In this document: positions 16,049 to 23,910 of the stretch, piece by piece
Layout: each line of letters starts with the position of its first letter
How positions within the stretch are numbered: the first letter of the stretch is position 1
NCBI GenBank assembly: GCA_050124735.1
Contig: JASFEQ010000002.1
Span: 1 to 34,799 of the forward strand
Source of the DNA: JASFEQ01 sp050124735
Lineage (GTDB): Bacteria > Desulfobacterota > DSM-4660 > Desulfatiglandales > HGW-15
Length of the DNA stretch: 34,799 nucleotides
Direction: 5' to 3'
The notes under the pieces: generated by a model
What the model saw: the letters and a program-made list of their open reading frames with translations, nothing else
The model's database searches: none
What the model was told of the DNA's origin: nothing
Translations under genes and position numbers: made by a program

Positions 16049-16816
16049 TTATCCCGGACGCACAGCCCCGGCACCTTTTCCGCAAGGATAGCCCCTCCCT
16101 ATGGCACCCCGGGTAAAATCATGGGCAAGTTCTGCCGCCCTTTTCACATCATTTTCCAAGGCGAGAAATGTTGCCAGGGCGGAGGAAAACACGCACCCAC
16201 TTCCATGGGTATGCCCGGCTCTTATCCTCGAGCCAAAGAAATGGTGGATGTCTCTGCCATCATAAAGCAGGTCCACACATTCCCCTTTCAAATGCCCTCC
16301 TGTAATGACCACATCCGGTCCCAAACCCTTGATCGCTCTTGACGCCTCTTCCATCTCTTTCAGGTTTCTCACCCTTCTGCCTGTCAGTATTTCCGCCTCG
16401 TCTAAATTGGGTGTAATGACGCTGGCCAAGGGTAACAAGGTCTCTTTTAGTAGAGGAACCGCTTCAGCATCCAGTAACCTGCGTCCCGTTGATGCCCTCA
16501 GGACGGGATCCAGGACCAAACGAGGCATGCCATATTTCTTGATCATCCTCGCGACACCCCTAACAGCTGCACCCGTCAACAACATCCCAATCTTTGTGGC
16601 GTCAGGACGGATATCTTCAAAAACACACTCAATCTGCTTGGAGATGAAATTAGCCGGGATCTTTTGGATAGCAGCTATACCCAGGGAATTCTGAGCGGTT
16701 ACAGAGGTGACGGCGGTCAGAGCGTGAGCACCAAGACTGGTGATGGTCTTTATGTCTGCCTGGATCCCAGCCCCTCCGCATGAATCAGAACCTGCTATGG
16801 CCAATACGTACTTCAA
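16049..16816 (-). CDS. thiD: Hydroxymethylpyrimidine/phosphomethylpyrimidine kinase
   Basis: 255 aa ribokinase-family kinase that phosphorylates HMP and HMP-P, the step after ThiC. N-terminal substrate motif AIAGSDSCGGAGIQADIKT; P-loop-like anion hole near the C-terminus HTHGSGCVFSSALA (commonly GTGC; here GSGC). The ThiE thiamine-phosphate synthase domain found fused in some anaerobes is absent. The start is TTG at 16814-16816; it is placed exactly where family N-termini begin and no ATG is available. Confidence 0.94.
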   Translation of the reverse strand: MKYVLAIAGSDSCGGAGIQADIKTITSLGAHALTAVTSVTAQNSLGIAAIQKIPANFISKQIECVFEDIRPDATKIGMLLTGAAVRGVARMIKKYGMPRLVLDPVLRASTGRRLLDAEAVPLLKETLLPLASVITPNLDEAEILTGRRVRNLKEMEEASRAIKGLGPDVVITGGHLKGECVDLLYDGRDIHHFFGSRIRAGHTHGSGCVFSSALATFLALENDVKRAAELAHDFTRGAIGRGYPCGKGAGAVRPG

Positions 16817-17309
16817 TGCTTCAGAAGATCTATCCTCCCAGGCCGAAAATCAGAGGATTACAATTTTCACCTAATTTAATCCTAACGAATCTGTCGAAAA
16901 ACCAGCCTTCTCAGAGGCTGATGGAAAATGTCCATATGCAAGTTGAGCTTTGCGAAATCCCGCTCTGTCGTAGATCCCGCCTGCGGGACGGGAGCTTCCG
17001 AAATCCCGAGGAATCACCGCCAAAGGGCGGTATCTGCGCAGTGACTTGCCCTGTTAAATCGGCTTGGCCGTCTCGCGTAGCGAGAATTTAACAGGGCGGG
17101 GGATGAGGGTAACACAGTCCTTCGATGCTTCGACATTGCTCAGCATCGACCCTGAGCTATGTCGAAGGGTCGACTTTGCTCAGGACCGTGAGCCTGTCGA
17201 ACGGCTTGTCGAATGGCAGAAGGGCGTTTTCCGACAGCCTCAACACTAACCTCAAGCTAACAACCGGCCTGTGCAGTGTCAACCAATTTCAACAGCACGC
17301 CTTGTCCAG
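16817..17309. repeat. 493-bp spacer with palindromic intergenic repeats, no gene
   Basis: It contains a 12-bp stem GCCCTGTTAAAT (17048-17059) / inverse (17086-17097), and between about 17115 and 17215 several copies of a CTTCGAC...GCTCAGG / CCTGAGC...GTCGAAGGG motif, a palindromic family frequent between bacterial genes. A third GC-rich stem lies near 16975-17010. I see no gene and no TPP riboswitch upstream of thiD. Confidence 0.7.
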
Positions 17310-18041
17310 TTACCAGAGATACTTTAGCCTGTAATAGATCAATTTCTGATATTCGATAATGACTTCCCTCAAATATCTTCTCTTTTTCCACCAGTCCACG
17401 GGTCTAAAATCCGAATAGGAAGAGGGCAACATGAGAATGCGCACGTCATCTTCCTCAAAGGCCTTCCTGAAAGTAAGCCACGAACGCCTACAATGGTAAG
17501 GGGTTGTGATGACGATGACTGAACTGTAGCCGCTTTTCATGACAACGTCCCTAACCAAGTGGGCTTCTTCAAATGTGCTTTTCGATGGGCGATCACTTGT
17601 AAAAAATGCCGATCGTGGGATGCCTAGTTCTTCAAGTAACATTCTCATGAGATCCACACTCTGGGGATAGTCAACCTCCCTTTCCTTGAGTAACGCATAA
17701 CCATCAGGAGGGACTTCCCTCGCCATAAAAATCCGAGGGGCAAGTCCTCTCTGATAAGCATCTGCCACAGCAAGGCCTCTTTCCACATTTCCCCCGGCCA
17801 TACAGACGATGAGGTCAGATTTTCGGGGGGGATGTTCCACGACGAGATATCTGCCGATACCCGTGAGTATAGGGGCATGGTAATAGGACAAGAGCACATA
17901 GAAAATGGCCAACAAGAAAAAGAGCCATTTCAGCATCCATGTTCTGCCCATTCTTTTCTGTTCAGGCTCTATGGGTTTGGAATCCTGAAAGCCACCCTCT
18001 TGATAATCGACCTTATCTTTATTTTCCAGATCGTCTGACAT
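17310..18041 (-). CDS. DUF218 (YdcF/ElyC/SanA-like) membrane-anchored protein
   Basis: 243 aa. A charged cytoplasmic N-terminus, one membrane helix at about residues 35-53 (WMLKWLFFLLAIFYVLLSYY), then a DUF218 domain: KSDLIVCMAGGNVERGLAVADAY, the acidic/Thr-rich centre DRPSKSTFEEAHLV, and SVIVITTPYHCRRSWLTF. DUF218 proteins such as ElyC and SanA affect envelope integrity; the reaction is unknown. Orientation with one anchor suggests a periplasmic domain. ATG at 18039-18041. Confidence 0.82.
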   Translation of the reverse strand: MSDDLENKDKVDYQEGGFQDSKPIEPEQKRMGRTWMLKWLFFLLAIFYVLLSYYHAPILTGIGRYLVVEHPPRKSDLIVCMAGGNVERGLAVADAYQRGLAPRIFMAREVPPDGYALLKEREVDYPQSVDLMRMLLEELGIPRSAFFTSDRPSKSTFEEAHLVRDVVMKSGYSSVIVITTPYHCRRSWLTFRKAFEEDDVRILMLPSSYSDFRPVDWWKKRRYLREVIIEYQKLIYYRLKYLW

Positions 18042-18439
18042 CTATCGACCTCTTCAATTAAACCATCCCGACCCTAAGGACCCGGCTTTAAGCCCCACAG
18101 GAGCTCACAAAATGAGGCTACGGGCCTTTTCGAAAGGCCGTATCTTAAAAAGAAACCGGGGACCCACCCAAAGGGTGGGGACTGAGCGGAGCCTAGCGAG
18201 CGCGAAGAATACCACCGGACTTGGCCGTGACCTGATATTTTGAGGTTTACGCCTCTGAGCCTCTGGGAGTCTCCCATCACTTTGTTAAACCTCAAAATAT
18301 TGGGTCACCGCCACCTCACACAGTAGATGCGGCCTTGATAAAAGGTTCGTAGTCTCAAATCGTCTGAACGCACCTTCCGGACTTCCACCAATTCATTTGA
18401 TAAGAAACGTTCATATTATGTGAGGAAATCTTTGGAAAA
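18042..18439. repeat. 398-bp spacer with a long palindromic repeat, no gene
   Basis: The core is a 15-bp perfect stem, ATATTTTGAGGTTTA (18235-18249) with its inverse at 18286-18300, extended by TGACC (18228-18232) and GGTCA (18303-18307). Smaller stems lie nearby (for example CCACCC/GGGTGG around 18165-18180). An open frame on the minus strand from 18295 simply reads through this repeat and shows no protein features. Confidence 0.75.
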
Positions 18440-18892
18440 TCAATAGAAGGTCTTTAAGCTATCGAGAATTAAAGTCACAGGCCCATCATTGACCAGATGG
18501 ACATCCATCATCTCCTGGAATTCACCAGTCGCTATCCCCAAGCCTTTCCCCCTGAGAATCCCAACAAAGTGCTCATAAAGCGCCCTGGCCTTGTCCGGTC
18601 TGGCAGCCCGAGTAAACGAAGGCCTCCGCCCCTTACGGCAATCTCCCCAAAGGGTGAACTGGGAAACCACGAGCACGGCCCCTTCGATCTCAACGAGAGA
18701 AAGGTTCATCAAACCCTGATCATCTGAAAAAATCCTCAAGTGAGCAATCTTGTTGGCCAGGTATTCGCAATCCTTTTCTGAATCATCCTCTCCCACGCCA
18801 AGGAGGACCAAGAGGCCATGGTCAATCTCTCCTACGGTCCTTCCCTCCACTTCCACCTTGGCCGCTTTAACCCTTTGAACAACGGCTCGCAT
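18440..18892 (-). CDS. dtd: D-aminoacyl-tRNA deacylase
   Basis: 150 aa editing enzyme that frees tRNA from D-amino acids and mischarged glycine. Family start MRAVVQRVKAAKVEV, the SQFTL active-site motif (followed by WGDCRKGRRPSF) and the C-terminal cross-subunit motif NDGPVTLIL (NxGPVT) are all present. Length is normal. ATG at 18890-18892 with AAGGGGGACAA directly upstream. Confidence 0.96.
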   Translation of the reverse strand: MRAVVQRVKAAKVEVEGRTVGEIDHGLLVLLGVGEDDSEKDCEYLANKIAHLRIFSDDQGLMNLSLVEIEGAVLVVSQFTLWGDCRKGRRPSFTRAARPDKARALYEHFVGILRGKGLGIATGEFQEMMDVHLVNDGPVTLILDSLKTFY

Positions 18893-19260
18893 TTGTCCCC
18901 CTTGTCGATCGCCTTTCCATCCTCCGCAGCAGGCTGCGGAACCACGGGCTGAGCCCGGGTGGCGAAGGCGAGTTTTACGCTACGCCCACAATAGGACAAT
19001 AATACATGCGCATTTATACTATTACAATTGTCATTGCGAGCGACCGAAGGGAGCGCGGCAATCTCATCCTACACTGCGAGATTGCTTCGTCGTCCCGCGA
19101 AGCACGGGGCTCCTCGCAATGACAATTTAGTTATCGCGTCTGTATTAGTATACTGTCTTCATCCCAAAGTAGGTGCGATGGGTATTTAGCGGTTTATGCC
19201 ATAAGGCTGTTATGTTAATCTGAACTCCACCTGAACCCACTCAGTTCATATGGGCATGTT
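18893..19260. repeat. 368-bp spacer with a GTCATTGCGAG palindrome, no gene
   Basis: AATTGTCATTGCGAG (19026-19040) pairs perfectly with its inverse at 19113-19127, with internal GCAATCTC/GAGATTGC arms at about 19058 and 19078. This is the common GTCATTGCGAG intergenic palindrome seen in many bacterial genomes. A second small stem lies at about 18921-18945. The promoter of the downstream radical SAM gene should lie after 19130; no clear boxes stand out. Confidence 0.8.
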
Positions 19261-20622
19261 ATGGGACCCAAACTGATTCTAATAAATCCTTGGATCTACG
19301 ATTTTGCGGCCTATGATCTTTGGTCTAAGCCTCTCGGCCTGCTTTACCTCGCCGCCCTTCTCAGAACCCGTGGTTTCCAAGTCCACTTGCTTGATTGTCT
19401 GGACGTGCACCACCCGGAAATGCAAGATAGTCCATCCATGAGCCCACCACTTAGACGGCCTTATGGGACCGGCAAATTCTGGAGAAAAATGGCTCCCAAG
19501 CCGCCCCCCTTGAAACATATCCCCCGACCTTATAGCCGATATGGGATCCGCAGACAACTCTTTATCAAGGATTTGCAGTCCATTGACAACCCGGCGGCCA
19601 TACTGGTCACCTCCTTGATGACTTACTGGTACCCAGGGGTTCAAGAGGTCATCTCTATAGCCAAAGAGACTCACCCGGGCGTCCCCATTATATTGGGAGG
19701 TATATATGCCCGACTTTGCGAAGAACATGCCCTTCAGAATTCCGGAGCAGACTATGTGGTAAGTGAAGGGAGCCCCAATGATCCGATTTTTATTTCAGAG
19801 GCCATGGATCATTTTAATATTCCCGTTCCAAAAAAGTCACAGGATGAGGGTGTGATGCCCTACCCTGCCTTTCACATGCTCCGTAAGATAGACTACGTCT
19901 GTCTATTGACCTCAACAGGTTGTCCGTACAGATGCCGCTACTGTGCCAGTTACTTTTTAAACCCTACATTCTATCAACGAGACCCGTTTCACGTCCTTGA
20001 GGAGATCCTTTATTGGCACAGGAACCACGGTATTGAAAACTTCGCTTTCTACGACGACGCCCTCCTTCTTCAAGCCCATAAGCATATAGCCATCCTTCTG
20101 GAAAAAGTGATAAGTCTGGATCTAAACCTTAGCTTTCATACCCCTAATGCCCTTCATGTGCGAGAAATCACCCATGATATGGCCAGACTGCTCCATCTTT
20201 CCGGGTTCCGTACCATTCGTCTAGGGCTGGAGACATCAGACATGGGGCTGCACAGGGATCTGGATCAAAAGCTCTCTGAAGGGGAATTCGAAAGGGCAGT
20301 GTATAATCTAAAAACGGCAGGTTTTTCAAGTGAAGAAATCGGGGTCTACATTCTCATGGGGCTGCCAGGGCAACCCGTGGAATCCGTGGCAGAAACTATT
20401 GATTTTGTAGGAAGAACCGGTGCAACGCCTTATCTGGCCGAATATTCACCTATTCCTCAAACCCCCATGTGGGAAATGGCCCAGGCCCACTCACACTATG
20501 ACCTCTCTTCAGAGCCCCTCTTTCACAACAACACCCTATTGCCTTGCTGGGAAGAAGACCAAAGGGCAAAGGTCCCTGAACTGAAAAAGCGGGCATTAGA
20601 ATTCCGACGCCGCCGCACCTAG
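19261..20622 (+). CDS. B12-binding-type radical SAM protein, substrate unknown
   Basis: 453 aa. The N-terminal part (about 1-180) resembles a cobalamin-binding Rossmann domain (LILINPWIYDFAAYDLWSKP; LGLLYLAALLRTRGFQVHLLD; PIILGGIYARL), although it lacks the DxHxxG signature of true B12 binders. The radical SAM core follows, with CPYRCRYC (Cys221, 225, 228), ENFAFYDDALL and TIRLGLETSD, and ends with a C-terminal YSPIPQTPMWEMA segment as in methyltransferase/Elp3-like members. ATG at 19261-19263. It stands alone and converges on larB. The product cannot be named from the sequence. Confidence 0.85.
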   Translation: MGPKLILINPWIYDFAAYDLWSKPLGLLYLAALLRTRGFQVHLLDCLDVHHPEMQDSPSMSPPLRRPYGTGKFWRKMAPKPPPLKHIPRPYSRYGIRRQLFIKDLQSIDNPAAILVTSLMTYWYPGVQEVISIAKETHPGVPIILGGIYARLCEEHALQNSGADYVVSEGSPNDPIFISEAMDHFNIPVPKKSQDEGVMPYPAFHMLRKIDYVCLLTSTGCPYRCRYCASYFLNPTFYQRDPFHVLEEILYWHRNHGIENFAFYDDALLLQAHKHIAILLEKVISLDLNLSFHTPNALHVREITHDMARLLHLSGFRTIRLGLETSDMGLHRDLDQKLSEGEFERAVYNLKTAGFSSEEIGVYILMGLPGQPVESVAETIDFVGRTGATPYLAEYSPIPQTPMWEMAQAHSHYDLSSEPLFHNNTLLPCWEEDQRAKVPELKKRALEFRRRRT

Positions 20623-20638
20623 CAAGCTTAAACAATAT

Positions 20639-20735
20639 AAACCGCAGACCCACGCAGACGGACACAGACGGTGATGATCTATTGCTATTTGAGACAATCT
20701 CTGTGTCTGTGGCTGTCTGCGACTGTCTGCGGTTA
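20639..20735. repeat. Mirrored CGCAGAC-type palindrome between convergent genes
   Basis: Left arm (20639-20672): ACCGCAGACCCACGCAGACG and onward. Right arm (20698-20735): CTGTGTCTGTGGCTGTCTGC and onward to GTCTGCGGTTAA. They form a long imperfect stem between the ends of the radical SAM gene and larB, and could act as a two-way terminator. Confidence 0.8.
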
Positions 20736-20737
20736 AT

Positions 20738-21490
20738 TCATTCTTGGCGGTTGATGATGCTGGCGGCATAGCCTGCACCGAATCCGTTATCAATATTGAC
20801 CACCGTGACACCCGCGGCACAGGAGTTGAGCATACCCAGCACAGCGGCAATCCCCTGAAAGCTCGCTCCATAACCAATACTCGTGGGAACCCCTATCACC
20901 GGCTTGTCCACCAAGCCCCCAACAACACTGGGCAGCGCACCTTCCATCCCAGCCGCCACGATGATCACGGACGCCTTGGTAAACCTCTCTCTGTGGCTCA
21001 GCACCCGATGAATCCCAGCCACACCCAAGTCATAAATCGTTTCCACCTCATTGCCCATGAAGCGCGCCGTTATGGCTGCCTCTTCTGCCACCGGAATGTC
21101 CGAAGTGCCGGCGCTGATGACGAGTATAGTGCCTCTGCCCTGAATTCTAATGGGATTTTTGGTCAGGGTCAGGACGCGCGCCCTTTCGTGGTAGGCACTA
21201 TCCTTGTATTTGGCCAGGATCTGAGCCGCCTTTTCCGGAGAGAGACGGGTCACCATGATATTCTCCCCTTGCTCAGCCATTCTATCCATGATGGCCAAGA
21301 TTTCGCCCACCTCTTTCCCTTCTCCAAATATCACTTCTGAAAGGCCCTTCCTCAGGCTACGATGATGGTCAATGCAGGCGAGACCAATATCCTCAAAAGG
21401 AAGATCTTTCAATCTTTCCAGGGCCTCATCAACCGATATCTCCCCTCTGCTCAAACTGGCCAAAAGCCTTCTAAGCGTATCTTGGTCCAA
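20738..21490 (-). CDS. larB: LarB, pyridinium-3,5-biscarboxylate mononucleotide synthase
   Basis: About 250 aa PurE-like carboxylase/hydrolase that acts on nicotinic acid adenine dinucleotide in the first step of nickel-pincer cofactor synthesis. Family blocks: GEISVDEALERLKDLPFED, IDHHRSLRKGLSEVIFGEGK, VISAGTSDIPVAEEA, YDLGVAGIHRVLSH and VIIVAAGMEGALPSVVGGL. I set the start at TTG 21488-21490, because AAGGAGGTC lies 10 nt before it. The TTG at 21514 is the longest option but places that Shine-Dalgarno site inside the gene. LarC, LarE and a LarA enzyme are not in the window. Confidence 0.92.
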   Translation of the reverse strand: MDQDTLRRLLASLSRGEISVDEALERLKDLPFEDIGLACIDHHRSLRKGLSEVIFGEGKEVGEILAIMDRMAEQGENIMVTRLSPEKAAQILAKYKDSAYHERARVLTLTKNPIRIQGRGTILVISAGTSDIPVAEEAAITARFMGNEVETIYDLGVAGIHRVLSHRERFTKASVIIVAAGMEGALPSVVGGLVDKPVIGVPTSIGYGASFQGIAAVLGMLNSCAAGVTVVNIDNGFGAGYAASIINRQE

Positions 21491-21718
21491 GTTACGATCG
21501 ACCTCCTTTTTCAATTATCGAAAACGTCACAAATAGGACTCCTTACTTCCTTGGCGCGCCAACTCTCTCGACGTAGTTTTAACAAAGCCGGGTTTCCTCC
21601 GTCATCTGTCCTCCGTCCTCTCTCCTCTCTCCTCTGCCTTGTCGCCCTGAGCCCGCCGAAGCGCTGCCTTCTGATTCTCTCGTCACTCGTCACTTCTCAC
21701 TTGTCTTACTGAGAAGAA

Positions 21719-22201
21719 TTATCCATGCAACTTCTTTGCAAGCTCAGCCACCCTTTGGCCAAGTTTGATCGCAATTTGCTCTGTCCTCTCGTCAGGAGCT
21801 CCGGCACAGGAAACCCCGTAGTGGCCCGTGGCGGACATGGGATCACCCACAATGACCATCCCATAAATCAGCAAGGCCTGGATGATAGACATTATTGTGG
21901 TCTCCTTGCCTCCGCTGGGGTCCCCTGACGTGGCAAACGCCGCTCCCACCTTGTCTTCCATCCTTTTGCGCGTGCCCACAAATTCATCAAATACCCTTTT
22001 TAGGTCAGCAGCCATCAAACCAAAATACACGGGAGATCCGGCAATAACGCCTGATGAAGCCAAGAAGTCATCTTTCGTAACCTCACGGGTATGCTTCAAC
22101 ACAGCTGTCACTCCCTCCACCCGTTCCACACCCTGTGCAATTTGCTGGGCCAATTTCTTCGTGTTCCCCCCTTTGGAGAAATAGAGAACCAGGACCTGCA
22201 T
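21719..22201 (-). CDS. Flavodoxin / WrbA-like FMN protein
   Basis: 160 aa single-domain flavodoxin fold. The FMN phosphate loop is YFSKGGNTKKLA (residues 7-18); GVIAGSPVYFGLMAADLKRVFDEF and AFATSGDPSGGKETTIMSII match WrbA/NAD(P)H:quinone oxidoreductase-type flavodoxins. Likely a soluble electron carrier or quinone reductase. ATG at 22199-22201 with AGGAGGT about 6 nt upstream. It lies 73 bp downstream of a small unknown gene on the same strand, so the two may be co-transcribed. Confidence 0.88.
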   Translation of the reverse strand: MQVLVLYFSKGGNTKKLAQQIAQGVERVEGVTAVLKHTREVTKDDFLASSGVIAGSPVYFGLMAADLKRVFDEFVGTRKRMEDKVGAAFATSGDPSGGKETTIMSIIQALLIYGMVIVGDPMSATGHYGVSCAGAPDERTEQIAIKLGQRVAELAKKLHG

Positions 22202-22274
22202 AGCAAGAACCTCCTATGTGCAATAAGCATGAACTTGAGATTGATTTAGTAGTCCCTCCCGCAGCAGAAGTCAA

Positions 22275-22631
22275 TTAAAGGAGTCCCTTCCCCTTAAGCA
22301 AGGTCATGGACTCGTGAGCGATATTTGTAATTTTGCTAAGGGCCTTGGACAGATGTGCGTTAGCTTCCCCTCCCACACCAGAATTGACCATGACGAGTGC
22401 CTTTTCAAGATATGGTTCGATCTCCTCCCATCCGTGATCCCCGCCCACGGACTTGGCCAGTTTGATTTCGTGTCCCACCATGTTCAACACGGCATTGATC
22501 ACTTTTTCTCCTCCCACTTTCTCCCCGCCTGGAAGCCCCTCCACCAAACCAATGGTCTGAGACACCCAGATGAGCCCTGCCTTGATCTTTTCACTCTGAG
22601 AAAACGCCATGATAGCCTCATTTATGTCCAT
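22275..22631 (-). CDS. Conserved-looking hypothetical protein, helical, 118 aa
   Basis: I do not recognise a named family. The protein is soluble, has no signal peptide or Cys, and appears mostly alpha-helical: residues 1-35 (AFSQSEKIKAGLIWVSQTIG), a Gly-rich turn (GLPGGEKVGGEKV) and two more helices. Codon use is ordinary and a GAGGTC purine site precedes the ATG at 22629-22631. It is followed by the flavodoxin gene on the same strand. Confidence 0.7.
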   Translation of the reverse strand: MDINEAIMAFSQSEKIKAGLIWVSQTIGLVEGLPGGEKVGGEKVINAVLNMVGHEIKLAKSVGGDHGWEEIEPYLEKALVMVNSGVGGEANAHLSKALSKITNIAHESMTLLKGKGLL

Positions 22632-22875
22632 GAGTCCTAGACCTCCTCAATGCCATTTCTGCTTCTATGACTGAAATTTGTTAGCCCCAAAATTTTCACC
22701 CCCTACCTGGCTCGCCTGGGGCTGGCAGGCAGGTGGCGGGCAAGGAGAAGGTGAAATGGTGTCATTGTGAGTCCTTCGAGGCCCTCAGGATAAACTCCGC
22801 GAAGCAATGACTTCGTAGCGACCTTGATGATTTCTGGAAGCGCACAGCAGCTTATTGAGGTCATGGGTTCTCCTC

Positions 22876-23883
22876 TTATCCGATTCCCACCCTCTCTTTC
22901 ACTTTGTTCAAAACCCTATTCGCTGTGGGTCGGACTCTATCAGCGGCGTCTGATAGCAACGTGTCCAATCGCTCTGGATCTTCGGTTAATTCCTTGTATC
23001 GGGTCTGAACGGGCCTCAAGCCCTCTACCACGACTTCGCCCAGTTCTTTTTTCAGATCTGCGTATCCCTTCCCCTCAAACCGGGCTTCTATGTCTCCCCT
23101 TTTGTCGCCTGTGAAGAGCTCGTAAATGACCAGAAGGTTATGAATGCCGTGCCGGCTTTCATCAAAGCCTATTTCTCGAAGGGAGTCTGTCGTGGCCCTC
23201 CTAATTTTTGAACGAATCACATCAGGTGAATCAAGCAGATTAATAGTATTGCCTTCCCCCCCTTCACTCTTGCTCATTTTCTTGGTGGGATTCTCTAGCC
23301 CCATGATCCGTGCGCCTATTTTCGGAATCGAAGGCGCTGGGAGGACGAAGGTCTCGCCATACATGGTGTTGAACCGTTGTGCAAGGTCTCGTGTAAACTC
23401 CAGGTGCTGCTTCTGGTCTTCACCAACAGGGACGAGATCCGTATCGTAGAGCAGAATATCTGCCGCCATCAGGGCAGGGTAGTCGAAGAGACCCACGCTT
23501 ACGCGCTCTTTCTGCATTTCAGATTTTTCCTTGAACTGGGTCATACGCTGCATCCAGCCAATGGGAGTAAAACAGTTTAGTATCCAGGTCAGTTCAGCAT
23601 GTGCGGTTATGTGGGATTGTACGAACACGACGGTCTGCTCCGGGTCTATCCCGGCCGCGATAAGTATACCAGCCACTTCTCGGATTTTTGCCTTGAGGAT
23701 CTTAGGATCTTGGGGAATGGTAATGGCGTGCAAGTCCACCACGCAATAGATGCAATCAAATTCAGACTGTATCGACACCCAGTGCTGGATGGCACCCAAA
23801 TAGTTTCCAATATGAATTTCTCCTGTAGGTTGAATGCCTGAAAACACCCTCTTTTTCCTCTTTTTCTCTTGATTGTCATCCAT
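22876..23883 (-). CDS. trpS: Tryptophanyl-tRNA synthetase
   Basis: 335 aa class I aminoacyl-tRNA synthetase. HIGH-type motif HIGN in SGIQPTGEIHIGNYLGAI, KMSKS at about residues 202-206, and family blocks VVDLHAITIPQDP and YPALMAADILLYDTDLVPVGEDQKQH (interrupted here for length: residues near 137-162). Normal length. ATG at 23881-23883. Only 27 bp after the aminopeptidase gene, so likely transcribed with it. Confidence 0.97.
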   Translation of the reverse strand: MDDNQEKKRKKRVFSGIQPTGEIHIGNYLGAIQHWVSIQSEFDCIYCVVDLHAITIPQDPKILKAKIREVAGILIAAGIDPEQTVVFVQSHITAHAELTWILNCFTPIGWMQRMTQFKEKSEMQKERVSVGLFDYPALMAADILLYDTDLVPVGEDQKQHLEFTRDLAQRFNTMYGETFVLPAPSIPKIGARIMGLENPTKKMSKSEGGEGNTINLLDSPDVIRSKIRRATTDSLREIGFDESRHGIHNLLVIYELFTGDKRGDIEARFEGKGYADLKKELGEVVVEGLRPVQTRYKELTEDPERLDTLLSDAADRVRPTANRVLNKVKERVGIG

Positions 23884-23910
23884 GTCTTCTGTCCGCCTTC
23901 TTTAGAAAAT

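Noticed and set aside
17110..17215. CRISPR array from repeated TCGAC motifs
   Set aside because: Units are unequal, inverse to each other and without regular spacers; it is a palindromic intergenic repeat.
16817..17309. TPP riboswitch upstream of thiD-thiC
   Set aside because: No CTGAGA / ACCTGATCTGG type conserved elements on the minus strand; the spacer is filled with palindromic repeats.
18074..18295. 73-aa open frame on the minus strand
   Set aside because: Encoded by an intergenic palindrome, no ribosome binding site or protein features.
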